Shown here piece after piece: positions 12,470 through 24,227 of a DNA stretch of 64,000 nt. Within the stretch, counting starts at the first letter, position 1; every line of letters starts with the position of its first letter. The notes under the pieces are model-generated. The model saw only the letters and a program-made list of their open reading frames with translations. It did not search any database and had not been told where the DNA came from. The position numbers and the translations under genes were made by a program. The DNA comes from Epiperipatus broadwayi (Eukaryota; Onychophora; Udeonychophora; Euonychophora; Peripatidae): NCBI GenBank assembly GCA_028023455.1, contig JAQFVV010006643.1:498001-562000 (forward strand). Reading direction: 5' to 3'.

Positions 12470-14262
12470 CATCATCATTTTCAACCATTATCGATCTACT
12501 GCAGGATGAAGATTTCTCCAAGTTCAATCCATATTCTCCAATCCCTAGCCTCTCTTCTCCACATCATTTCAGCATACTTTCTTATATCATTTATCCATCT
12601 CATATTGATCTTTTTCTAGGTCTTTTACAATTTCTTGTCCAGTTTAAGATTTCAACTGTCCATCTATTATCATCTCTTTTACCAATATGTGCAACCCAAC
12701 TCCACTTTAGTCTCTTAATTCTTTCAATGTCAATAACACCTGTTTGATCTCTCAGCCATGTATTTTGTTTTCAATATCTTTTTGTTATTCCTAAAATGCA
12801 TCTCTCCATACTTCTTTGAGTGGTCTGAAGTCACTATTGCTCTTTTGTTAAGTGTTGGAGGTAAAACACATTTATTAAAAACCTTTTTCTTTTCAAACAC
12901 ATAAGCATATTTCCTTTTGATATTAAGTTATTTCTACCAAAAGCACTCCAGCAAGTTTAATTCTATGATTAATTTCACCCATTATGTTTCCATTTCTAGT
13001 AATAATTTGATGAATGTATTTGTAGTTGTTGACGTCTTCTAACTCAACATTATCAATCTTTATTTCCATCTTTTGAGGATATGCATTGAACATTAGTTTA
13101 GTCTTTTTAACATTTACTTTTAATCCTATTTTCTTACTTTCATCTGATAACTCTTGCAACATTTCTTGAAGCTCTAAAGCATTATTTGCAAAACCAAATA
13201 AATCACCTGAAAAATCTAGATGACTTAAATAATCTCCATTTACTTTTACTCCCTTAGCTTTCCATTTTAATCCACAAAATACTTCTTGACAAACTGCTAT
13301 AAAAAGTTTTGGAGACACCCTGTCATACACCATTCTCAGTGTTAATCTTATATAATCCAATTGTTGCTGTTGCATTTTTATAAATATTCTTCAAAATATG
13401 ACAATGGATTTATATGTTGATTATCTAATGCTTTAATCACTGAAGAAATGTTTATAGAATCAAATGCCTTTTCATAATCTACAAATGCAAAGCATAATGA
13501 CAACTCATATTCATTATTTTCTATAACTTTTCTCAATACTTGGATGTGATCCACTGTACTAAAATCACTTTTAAATCCAACTTGTTCTTTTGGTTGATTA
13601 AAATCCAAAGATTGCTGTAGATGATTTGTAATTATTTTAGCAAAAATTTTGTATAAAACTGATAAAAGACTGATAAGTCTGTAATTTATTCACCTTTTTA
13701 AAATATTAATATTAGGACAGCATTCTTCCAATCATCTAGTACATCTTTATCATTTAGACATTTTGTAGATAACTTTATCAAATATATATATATTTCTTTC
13801 CCTGCCTCTTTTAAAATATCAATTATAAATATAGTTTTATTTCTCAATATTATGTAACAAAAAAACATTTGTAATTGTTAATAAAGAAGATATAAATTAA
13901 TATTAAAGTTTATCGGCTTAACGTTTTCGAAAACACTTATTTATAATTGTTAATAAAGAAGAAGATATAAATTAATATTAAAGTTTATCGGCTTAACGTT
14001 TTCGAGGATCCATGCCTCATATTCATAGCCTTCATAAAATGTATAGTAAAATATATGCAAATATTCAAATAAGCTAGTATTACTTAGCCCATTTCTTCAA
14101 GATTTCGAAGCAAGTGTCTTTTCTATTAATAGCATGGATGTTTCCATTAATTATAATTTTACCATTATCTGAAACTTTTTTCTTCTTCATAAATTTAATT
14201 GCATGTTTCACTTCTTCATTTAAAATCCTGGGAACTACTCTTTCTTATTGCATTGCCAAATG
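12470..14262 (-). pseudogene. RTE-clade LINE, reverse transcriptase and 3' end, decayed
   Basis: Minus-strand remnant of an RTE-type reverse transcriptase. Reading down the element: a degraded N-terminal RT stretch (about 13640-13860, including LSTKCLNDKDVLDDWKNAV), then 13378-13608 with FNQPKEQVGFKSDFSTVDHI and FAFVDYEKAFDSIN. Next comes 12923-13375 with SPKLFIAVCQEVF, the degraded catalytic region (LDFSGDLFGFANNALELQ, where the usual LFADD aspartates are lost) and KIGLKVNVKKTKLMFN. The 3' end near 12470-12540 has the CAT-triplet tail followed by sequence typical of RTE/BovB ends. Frameshifts, stops and missing catalytic Asp residues show it is dead. Its endonuclease half is probably the minus-strand block at 17.4-19.1 kb. 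Confidence 0.85.
13872..14004. repeat. Tandem duplication of about 60 bp next to or inside the RTE remnant
   Basis: Copy one (13872-13930) and copy two (13943-14004) share AAAGTTTATCGGCTTAACG and flanking sequence, differing mainly by one GAA triplet. On the minus strand the unit reads TCGAAAACGTTAAGCCGATA, which resembles the ends of Penelope-like or related elements. It may therefore be a foreign terminal fragment that landed in the RTE copy. Confidence 0.75.
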
Positions 14263-14426
14263 TATACCACATAATACTAAATCATCCTTGCATATCTTTA
14301 TATTATATTGTTGTTCTGAAGAAGATTACTCGAGCAATCGAAACTGTAAACTGTAAAAGAGGGTGGTAAATAAAGCATTGTGTAACAGTAGTGAAGTGCA
14401 TGGATGATTTAGTATTATATGGTATA
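14263..14426. mobile_element. Inverted-repeat element with Penelope-like tail motif
   Basis: The 30-base arm at 14263-14292 (TATACCACATAATACTAAAT...) is the inverse of 14397-14426 with two mismatches. Between the arms on the plus strand lies CTGAAGAAGATTACTCGAGC followed by AATCGAAACTG, a pattern I associate with Penelope-like element ends. No protein is encoded. It lies at the upstream edge of the RTE reverse-transcriptase block. Confidence 0.6.
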
Positions 14427-17425
14427 TAATTCTTGACAGGACTCTTTTATACATTTCATGATGTCATCTCTCTTTTTAGTAATAGTTTCATTTTTTTTTT
14501 CTTATTGCAGACATAAGTTTCCTATTGTACCTGTTGAAAATGCATATCCCTCCAACAAGACTTAGAATCTAAGCAAAAGTACCCCAAATCCAATCATGCC
14601 CAAGATACACAGGTCAGGAGCAATTATGAATTCTAACCTATTTGCCCATTCCCCAAATCTATAACATTATGAACAACACCTATGGTGATACCACATAAAT
14701 TCATTATATCCTGGACTGGTGCTACAACATTTTACATGAGAACTCAACTGATGATGATGATGATGAGAGTTTGAGTGAACCCAAGATATTAAGTTAAAAA
14801 TATACATAAATATAAATATTATTAAGGAGATTCGAACAACTGGATTAAAGTTTAAAATATAAATATTTATTTGGACAAAATTCAAGATGAGTTTTATATA
14901 TATATAATAAACTCCACGCTTCTAAAACTTTATTTTCATTATAAACATTTAAACTTGATACAATTATTTTTATTTTAACAAATATTAATTTAGTGCGCCC
15001 TGTGGTTATTACAATACTGAACGTATATTTAAAAATAGGCTTTTATTCAATGTTACAAAAAATGGATTTATCAGATGGTTTGGTGAACGTTTATACATTA
15101 AAAAATATATATATTTAAAGATACGATAGAGTTTCGCTGATTATACAATTTAAATATGATGCCTTTAACATTTGATATATAAGTTTATTTTCATTTAGAG
15201 ACTTTATTTATAACAATTAAAATAAGGATACATTTTGATCAGTAGACTAAAACATTATTTATTTTAATTTTCAGCATTTAACGTTAGATTATAGCGAAAC
15301 TCTATAATTGCCAGGGAATGGCTTATTTCAATAAAGGGGAGGGCAGCTTCATGAGAAGTTGGATTTAAACTCCAACTGAAAATATGACAAAGAGAAAAAC
15401 GTTTTATTATCACATATCATTACAATTTATTTTGCTAAACAGGCTAGAAAACTAACTATAAGAAATGGTGGTGTTAGCATAATATCAGCAAGAGGAAATG
15501 GCACCTTTAACCAGGCCAAGGTCATTCTCCAATTATTAAAGGTGGCACACACCAACTTCATGCTAGAGTGGTACAGAAAGAAAAGGTAGGTAGGAAGTTT
15601 CTATGGGCCGGACCACAGCGCATCCATACAGAGCTTCCTCTACTCTAACCTGCATGTTCTAGAAGTAGACGTAGACTTCTATCATGAACAAGGACATTAA
15701 AAATGGAAGGCTTTGAATCCCTGGAATGAGGTACAGGTGATCAAAGCAGTATATAAATATATATACTTGGAAGACAAGAATGACTAACGAAGAGGATCAT
15801 GATTCTTTGGAATGAGGTACAGATGAATCAGATCAAAGCCTTATGTGGCTTATTAATAATTTGACATATGCCAGCAATGCTATCATAATAATATAAAGTT
15901 ACTGAATTTAAATATTAAAGTAAAGCCTTAAATGATTTAACAAATATGTAATGATATGTTAAAATAATGACCCATGTAAGCTAATGTCATTTACCATAAG
16001 TTAAACTATAATTAATGAAGCGTGCATTGCTCCCCCTTCTTGAATCAATATTTTAACATATAAAAAAAATTAAAATTCATGCACTTAAAAGTGCAAATAA
16101 CAAAATAGATTTAAGTCGCCAGTCTTTTTGGTGATTATGATCAGTAAATAAATTCATAAAATTAACAGACACCAATATCCACCCCAGATTGCAAAAATAT
16201 TTATACATTTTGTATAAATTTACGATAAAACATTTATTTTTTTAAAAAAGCAGGTATTCATTTAAAGTACAAACCCAATCTTACGAGATATTTAGAAATA
16301 AATAACAAGAACCCATTAATTCCCCCCCCCCTTCTATTCCACAGTGGAATATAGAAGTTCATAAGACTAGATTTGATTGGCATTTACAAATAAAATTAAG
16401 TGAAAAATATAAAAATATTATTAAAATTAAATTATAACCACACTAAATTATAAAAATAATAAGAAGCATGAGTTAGATGATAGATTAGTTTTGATAGTAG
16501 ATAATTGATACAAAAGATTAACAGACTTGCCGATTAGCGAGTTTTGAAAAAAATTAAACATAAAGACAACACTAGTTTACAAATTAAATTACAAATAAGA
16601 ATTGGTAATGCGATTATACTGTTTTTGGGCTGGTTACCTCAGGATTTCATGAAGTATTAACGAATCTTCTATGGCAGGTAGCATTCTTTGATGGTACAGT
16701 CACTCTTGAGTGGTAGGATCTATATCTCAGCATGAGTCGGGCTGAAGACGGAGAGGAGTCAACTTAGGTCTCTCAAAAATTAAACGGACGTAAAGTCGTC
16801 TATCAACGATTGACCAAACTCTGACACAATAGATTTTTAGCCCTATTTATGTCAGTTTTTTAGCCACTCAAAGAATGTTTGTTTTAATTAGACTTCCTGA
16901 CTCTAATGGTTCCTTATTTTAGAAGAGTCTTTATTCTATTGTTAGTAGAGATGCAGTCATGAGATAACTGTCTAAAATCAATTCAAACCAATTTCCAGTT
17001 TGGAAATGGATTTGATAAAAATGTTAATAGCTAACTAAAATCCATTAGCTTTGTTTTAGATTTTACTTTTCTTAACTTTAATTTACAAATTCCTTTTAAA
17101 ATCATGAAACAAACTTCCCATCCCTTTAATTATTTTTGGACAGTCAACGACTGCACCTTCCACTTGAATTTTTATGGAGTTTTATGACAAAAAAGTAATT
17201 ATACAGTATTAAAATAAAAGTAAAAAAATGGCATTTTAAAAGACAAAATGAATATATTTAGTATTTTTAATTATATATATATAAGCTCCGGTAATATAAG
17301 TATATATCTGAGCCGCATCTATAAAAGTTAATATTTAAAATAATTAAAGAAAGTTTTTATTTCACATTTATATTTACAAATCTCATAGACTCTTCTCAGA
17401 AATACACATGTAGTTTATACACATT
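14427..17425. other. Unassigned DNA separating the two RTE blocks
   Basis: If the two RTE blocks were one element, this is foreign DNA inserted into it. A 13-base perfect inverted repeat (ATAGAGTTTCGCT, 15126-15138 and 15293-15305) could bound a small 180-bp element. About 15460-15860 is less AT-rich, with a repeated AATGAGGTACAG motif. C-runs lie at 16321-16331. No gene is recognised. Confidence 0.4.
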
Positions 17426-19140
17426 TTACAACAACAACAAAAAAAAGAGCAGGATGATGCTGGGCTGTTGTAGAACAGTGAAACTTGATCTTAAACTAAG
17501 GTCGACTGTTTCACTATCAATACCATGATCTTGTTTTACATTCTTGAGAGTTCTATTCTCTTCTATAGCTTTCCTTGTTAGTTTAAAATTATACTTTATT
17601 ATATCATTATCAACTCTTTTTTGCACCACTTTACAAAATCTGAGATATTCAATCCTTCTTAATGCATCATTTTTATATATTTTCATATTCCTCCTTTTCC
17701 TCATAAATTGTCTTGTCTAAAAAGAAATTTTACTAGTCAGATGATGCTTTTTTGTACCAGCTATTTTTGCTGTGGTTTTTTAAAAGTGTATCAGTTATCT
17801 TCCTATTGAATTCGTTCAAATTTGAATTATGTTCAAAATCTGTTAATATTTAAAAGCAATTTGCAAGTTTTACTTTAAATTCAGTACATCTTCTGCATTT
17901 TTTTAAAAACCAAAAAAATCAGGGCAACATTATAACCCCCCCACCCCCCTTTTATTCTTTGCACCAAACCACCACAAGAAAAAAAAAAAAAAGGGGACTC
18001 CACCATCACCAACAACCCCCTTCCAACCATCAAAAGAGAAGCGTTCTTCGACATCTCTAAAAAAGGGGGGTCGCAAAAACAAATCTTTTTTATATTCTTA
18101 TTTTACAAAAATTACTAAATTTTCTCGAAGGCGGGGGGGGGGAGGGACGCTCCCTCCAAACCGTTCAACTAAATTAAATATTATATATTTTTTTTTTTAT
18201 AACTAAAAATTAATAATTTTTTTTTTTTAAAAAAAAAAACCTTTAAATTCATTGGAATGTTTTTGATGATTAGAAATAACTATGAATATTAATTTTTTTA
18301 ATATTTTTTTCTTTAGTTTTACATTAACAAGTATATGTGTTCGAGTGTATCAGTGTTATGAGATAGAGTGGAGAGTGGTGGGTTGTGAAAGTTTGTGCTC
18401 ATATACCCTATATATATTAACATGTATCTTAAATCTTGCTAATCACTGGTCACTTCCTGTGTTGAATTTATTAAGAATATTACAATCTTGAAATATGTAT
18501 TTTCTGTTTAATCAAACTATAATCCAATTCTGCTGTACCTTCATTTGGATGCTTCCATGTCCATTTCCGTTTAACATTTTTCTCAAAAAAAGAATTCATA
18601 ATATAAACTTTTTCTTTTTATGCAAACTTCACAAGTGTATGTCCTCTCTCATTTCATATCTAAATTTAACTACAGCACTTTCATTTTTTAATTGTTTACC
18701 AATTCTAGCATTAAAGTCTCCTATGACAATTTTGAATGTTATTTGGTCTGATCAAAAGCTTTTTGTACATTTATATAAGAATCCTCTACTTCTTCATCAC
18801 AATGAGAACTTGTTGGGAGTGTAAACCTGAATTATCTGCATTTGATATCTGCTATTAAGTTGAATAATTAATCTTGCTACTCTGTCTGATACACCATCAA
18901 TCTCCACAATGTTGTTCTTCCACTTTTTATTTATAATGAATCCTACTCCACTTGTACTTCCAATGTTTTATCCTTTGAAATACAGTGCATTTTCATTTTT
19001 TTAAATCAAAATCTTGTCATCTTTTCTTCTAACTTTACAAAGTCCAATAATGTCCCATTTAATATAAAACAATTCTTCCAATCTTGCAATCATTCTTCAC
19101 TTGAAAGTGACCTGCAGTTATAGGTACTTAAATAAAAGAT
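17426..19140 (-). pseudogene. RTE-clade LINE, endonuclease and linker, decayed
   Basis: The minus strand from 19140 downward encodes pieces of an APE-type endonuclease in shifting frames: SGVGFIINKKWKNNIVEIDG, VSDRVARLIIQLNSRYQMQI, IQVYTP, and the catalytic IVIGDFNARIGKQLKNESAV (18690-18760 region). The RTE linker follows at 17426-17704 (RIEYLRFCKVVQKRVDNDII, AIEENRTLKNVKQDHGID). All of this would precede the reverse transcriptase in an intact RTE, and the RT lies further along the same strand at 12.5-14.3 kb. The homopolymer-rich block at 17.93-18.25 kb interrupts it. Several stops and frameshifts make it non-functional. Confidence 0.8.
17932..18245. repeat. Homopolymer-rich, compositionally odd block
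   Basis: Within about 310 bases there are long C-runs (17935-17950), an A15 followed by GGGG, a C-rich stretch, G6 (18065-18070), a run of about ten G (18135-18142 region), T11 and T13/A11 runs. This is unlike the surrounding sequence and lies between the endonuclease and linker of the RTE remnant. It could be a simple-sequence insertion or a consensus error in homopolymers. Confidence 0.6.
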
Positions 19141-22100
19141 CATCATCAAATGGCAGCCTGGGTCCACAATCAGGAGATTCTTAGCACTCTCTGTCTTTGG
19201 CTACCAACCACTTCCTTAGCTGACAAGTTTACAGCTTCCTGGGAATAAGAGCCATGATTTATCTGTCATGATTGTAAATATCTATTAGAAAAGTAAAACA
19301 ATTCTTTCAAACATAAATTTATTTTGCCTTCAAGAAATCTCAACTCATATCAGGCATCTGAGAAGAAAGACCATTGTGTTCTTGATCTTAAATTTAGAGG
19401 TAAAAAATGAATAAACTTGCCATGCCAGATAATGTGTATGTGAGCAGTCATCCATGTTCATATACTATATGAATAATCACATAGTAATAACAGTTGCAAC
19501 AAGAAAAATATATGGAGTGGACATTAGGCAATTTACCTGCTCAGTTTCAGTAAGACTTCCAAGAGGAATCAAAAGATATCCTTTAATTCCTTTCTGCAGG
19601 CAATCATCTATTATACTCTCACTTTTATTCATCATCTGCTTATTTCAGTATTTCTTCACAAAATTTATTCTGAGATTTTTTTTAATCATACATCAATCTT
19701 TCTCATTTCATTCTCCCACTTCACAGTAATGTAAGAACAGATTTTACAGATAGACATTCAGTCAAAGATTACTGTGACCCATCATTTATTATGTTTCCAT
19801 TCTATGAGTTTTATCACACCTTTTAAATCTTTCTATTTTTCTAAAATTAAAGTACAATACCAATCTTACCTTGAATGCAGTCACTTCTTATCTATTTATC
19901 TTGATATTTTTAACATAAGTTTTTTTCTTATATTTTGTTATTCTTGCAATATTTATTTTATTTTGTAATTTAGACTACATGTTTCATAATGAAAGTCAAA
20001 ACAGATAAGACTGAAAATTAAATGTTACTTTAAAACACAAAAGTTTAGTTTCCTTAAACATAATATTAAGCATAGCTTTCAGCACTGATTGTTTTCCATT
20101 TGATATAATGTATATCACAATAGGGCTAGCTTAGATATCATTTTCTCTAGTCGCATATTCAGAAGAGCCCTTTATTTTTAAATTTCTAAGAAAATTTGAT
20201 AATAGAATTTTTCATATTTCAGAAATATATTGATATGGAAAACATTTTAATTATGTTTATATTGCTTCTTTACCATTTTATTATTTCCATGCCAGTCGTC
20301 GCAATGATAAAAGACATCAGCAATACTAGAGGCTTTCAAAAAGTCCCCAGAAAAGGTAAATAAGAAGACAAGGGTAATTTCACACTAAAATAACATCACA
20401 CATAAATATCATGTAGCACTATTGCAAATATTGGTAAAACATTTCTCAACAAGTTTATACTCAGATCAATTAATTATAAAAAATAGCATTATATTTACAA
20501 TAGAAACTTTTCTGGTACTATATTAGTGTGCCATTGCACAATTACAAACAACCATAGCGTGCTACTGTTTGAACTTATGCAGCATAATGCACGCGTTTAA
20601 AAAATTAGTTGTGGATACAGTATTGGACTGAATAAAATCAATTTGTGTTTAAAAAACAACAACATATTTACAAGTAATAGTAGAAGTCAAAATAAAAAAA
20701 ATTACAATTTGAAAAAAAATTGCAAAGATCATCTAGAAGATATATATTCTAATATATATGAAGCATTAAGAATTATGCTAATGACTATTATCTGCTGCTT
20801 CTCTCCTCAAAATTAAAATTAATAAAATATTGTATAAGCCAAGAAAAATTAGAGGAAATTTGCCTCATTATCTATAGAGCAAGTTTTAGCAAAATAAATT
20901 AATTTTGACAATGTAATAGAACAATTAACAATCCAAAAAGTTGTAGAAAATATACAAACATTTGTATTTTTATTTTATATGAGACTTTGTTAAATATATA
21001 TGTGATTAATTGTTTTTGATAAAATTTTAATCAGAAATAGATAATAATTAAAAATAGTATAATTTATTTGTGTAATAAGATTCTTTGAATATAAAATCAT
21101 GTTTATAAATTATATATGTTTAAAGTTGCAATTAATAATTTGTAAAGCGCATACTCATTACGTAAATAATATATGTTAATGCAACAGTAGTCTTAAGATT
21201 ATAGCCTTAATATATATGTTTAATGTTTTCAAATTAAGATTAATAAAATTATATAATTTTTCGACAAAAAAAAATATTTCTGAAAATATTTCGTCCGTAC
21301 CCCCTCCAAGGAAATTTCTTTTGCCCTCACCTAGAAGTCTGCAAAACCTCCAACCAGCTATGAATACCAATAATCCAAATGGACACAGTTATCCAAATTT
21401 TTAATTTTTTATTAATTGTAAAAGCACTCAGTGTGCTTTTATAAACTTTAAACCATTGCTTGTGTTAATTAATTCTTATACATCAAACATTAAAGATATC
21501 TTTTATATCAAATTGGATAATAGATAACAATCATCATTTTTAACCATGACTTTCTTAGTAACTGATTAAATATAATAAATTTAAATTAAATATTTTTTCT
21601 AATTTCACCTTTGTATTCAGTAATAAAGGCAAGAATACTTAATATCCCAAATTAAAATCATCTATTTTTTATTATTTTGTTTGTTTTTTTTGCTAGTTAA
21701 TTGGTAGTAGATAAAACAAAAGAATTGGACGTATGAAGTTTTGTCAAGCATTTGGTTAAGTATAGTTCTTTTTTTTAATTTAACAATATGTTTTTTTCTA
21801 TTTCATGTGCCCTAGTTTTAAATAGATAAAATATTGGACGAAATTTATTTTTTCATTTCTGTTAATTGTCTGATTTAGTTTTATGACATTCAATTAAAAA
21901 AATATGAGTTTTCACAATTAAGATTGACCATATCAAAACTTTATTAAGTAGCAGTCAGAAAATATCACGTATTTTCACAATATAGGCTGAAAGATGGTAA
22001 TAAATTTCCATTGATTAAAAAAAAAAGAGATATATAGTATTTATAAGCATTAAAATTAATTATGATGAATAATGGAGTTGTATTTCATAATTTACCATGA

Positions 22101-22420
22101 GTTATGCCTGCTACTGATTTACACAGAGTGTTGATATTACAAGTTTTGTTAAATATAAATTGTGTAAGGAATACTGTAACTTCTTTTACATTTGAAAAGA
22201 AAATGTATATTTATAAGTTAGTTAAGAATAAATGTACAAGTGCTACATTAAAAAAAAGTCGTTAAAACTATAGCCAAATTTAAAAGTTGAAATGATTTAT
22301 GTTGTAATAATATTAGCTAAAGTTCAAATTATTATATTTCAAATTTAGCACTGTGGAGACAAATATATTGATATGAAGATTTTCACGGGATACAGAAATA
22401 AATGATATATTTTTCTAATT
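19141..22420. other. AT-rich intergenic DNA, nothing firm
   Basis: The first 150 bases may include the 5' part of the RTE remnant. A short GC-richer patch at 21290-21370 has paired CCCCCTCC/CCTCACC blocks but no terminal repeats. Remaining sequence is featureless; the small open frames look like chance. Confidence 0.45.
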
Positions 22421-23427
22421 GATGCCTGTATGATTTTGATAAAGAAAATACTGATGTTTCAGACTTGATTACATAAGTCATCAATTGGATGATAAATAGA
22501 ATATTTTAAAAATGGCTGTAGAAGTCTGTAAATACTGGTTTATAACAACATTAAAATTCTACCAATAGGTATCTTCAGAGTAACATGCTTTTAAAAAAAT
22601 TCTTCCAAATAGGAGGAAGTTTGCATGTGGCATTATGTTTAGTGATACAATTTTGTCTTTTTAGCATGTGAATGGCTTCTCTGATCTTGCATTTGTAGAG
22701 AGTCTCATATGAGGATAGGATCCTCGTATTAGAGAAATCAATATTGTAACTTGAATGCATAGCATAGAGTGATAGTTTTGATGATGATGAGTGATGTTTA
22801 ATTACATTAGCATATTCATCTCTTCTATGATTGATCATACCTATCTAAGCAGATTTACAGATGAGTGAGTCTCATGAGGGATTGAATATTATATTCGGTT
22901 ATGATTTAATAACATCATAATCAAGACTAAAGATTGAATCCCTCTTGAAAGTCATGGAATTTATGAAATTTCATTTATAAACAATCAACACATCAGTACT
23001 AAAAGAGATGAATATGCTAATGCAGTTAAATACTCATCATCATCAGCACCATAACTCCATGCTATGAATTCAGGTCACAATATTGATTTCTCTAATATAT
23101 AATCCTGCCCAAATGTGATACCCTCTACAAATGCAAGATCAGAGAAGTCATTGAGATACTAAAAAGACCAACTTGTATCAATAAATGTGATGACACAAAC
23201 TTTCTAGTATTTGGAATAATTTTTAAAAAAACATATTACTCTAAAAATTTTCTCATTTTTTTTACCAATTTTATATACCTGTTTTTTCTAATGGTGAAAC
23301 TTTAACATTGTTATAAACCAGTGTTTACAGCATCTCTACAGCCATTTTTAAAATATTGTCCAGTTGATGATTTGTGTAATCAAGCCAAAATGTCTGGTAT
23401 TTTTATTATCAAAATCATACAAGGATG
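22421..23427. repeat. 1-kb palindrome made of two head-to-head Penelope-like 3' fragments
   Basis: The left arm (22421 to about 22909) and right arm (about 22910 to 23427) are inverted copies. Examples: CCTGTATGATTTTGAT at 22425 matches ATCAAAATCATACAAGG at 23408, and AAAATGGCTGTAGAAG near 22509 matches its inverse near 23333. Pairing continues to the dyad centre (TTATGAT 22899-22905 and ATCATAA 22914-22920), so there is almost no unpaired loop. The right arm has diverged more, with frameshifts and small indels. Penelope-like elements are known for inverted partial copies, which fits. Confidence 0.85.
22575..22838 (-). pseudogene. Penelope-type GIY-YIG nuclease C-terminal fragment (left arm)
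   Basis: An 87-residue minus-strand frame with the layout seen after the GIY-YIG core of Penelope-like elements: HRRDEYANVIKHHSSSSKLS, then NIDFSNTRILSSYE, then KCKIREAIHMLKRQNCITK, then LPPIW. This corresponds to the family pattern R..E......S....H....H.IDW....IL..E....R...EA..I. The reverse transcriptase and the GIY-YIG core itself are missing, so it is a 3' fragment. The right arm encodes the same stretch on the plus strand (from about 23007: KRDEYANAVKYSSSS) with frameshifts. The start codon is probably not meaningful. Confidence 0.65.
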
Positions 23428-23928
23428 AATCTGCAATATATATATATATATATATATACTACGTGATTATAACTTGTTTTTGTTTTTCATATATATATAT
23501 TTATATATATGCACATATATAATTAATTTTCAGATTTGTCAATGTGATAATTATTAATATCAACATTATATTAATATTTCAGCAGGAAACATATGTCATC
23601 ATGTGGGTAGCAGAGAATATTTAAAACACTGTTGCAGTACATCTCGGCAACATCATCTTAAATGATTTGTATTGCCTGGATAATGATAGATTTGATCTTG
23701 CTGAAATAGTAGTATAATGTTGATATTATTAACAACTAAGTACACATATGAAGAATCTAAAAGATATATCTACATTTTGCATCTATAAAAACCTTTTCTT
23801 TATTATATAACGAATTAGATAATATTATGATTTCTTGTCTGACTTTTATTACCATGGTATAAAGATATAATTTGCATCAAAACTAAATTCTGCAACAAGC
23901 ATACACATACACACATATATATATATAT
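23428..23928. other. Spacer with TA microsatellite
   Basis: An uninterrupted (TA)n lies at about 23436-23458, and CA/TA-rich sequence at 23902-23930. Nothing else is recognised. Confidence 0.6.
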
Positions 23929-24227
23929 AATAAATATAATGGTAATTAACTATTATATACAGTCTTTCAATCTACCTTTTGGTTAATTTCTTAACCTGCC
24001 TTAATTGCCATTAAGTTCAAAAACAAATTGGAAGCAAACATCATGAACTGAAATCCCATGAATACGAATTTTAATGTTACCAATTTTCCTATTAATTATA
24101 TTCATTTTATTTCTATTTATTAAAATTGCCTCCTTAATTTTTCCTTTATTATGTTTAAGGAATTAAATGAAAGCACTTTTGTGGTTCGAAAGTCTGTATA
24201 GAATAGTTAATTATCATTATATTTATT
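23929..24227. mobile_element. Foldback element, about 300 bp, 40-base arms
   Basis: The arm at 23929-23968 (AATAAATATAATGGTAATTA...) is the inverse of 24188-24227 with about three mismatches. The interior is AT-rich and has no open frame. Superfamily is not assignable without a target duplication. A Penelope-like long inverted end is an alternative to a MITE. Confidence 0.6.

Noticed and set aside
18282-18824. Plus-strand frames of 69 and 109 residues
   Set aside because: The second is antisense to the RTE endonuclease remnant. The first is low-complexity and has no recognisable content.
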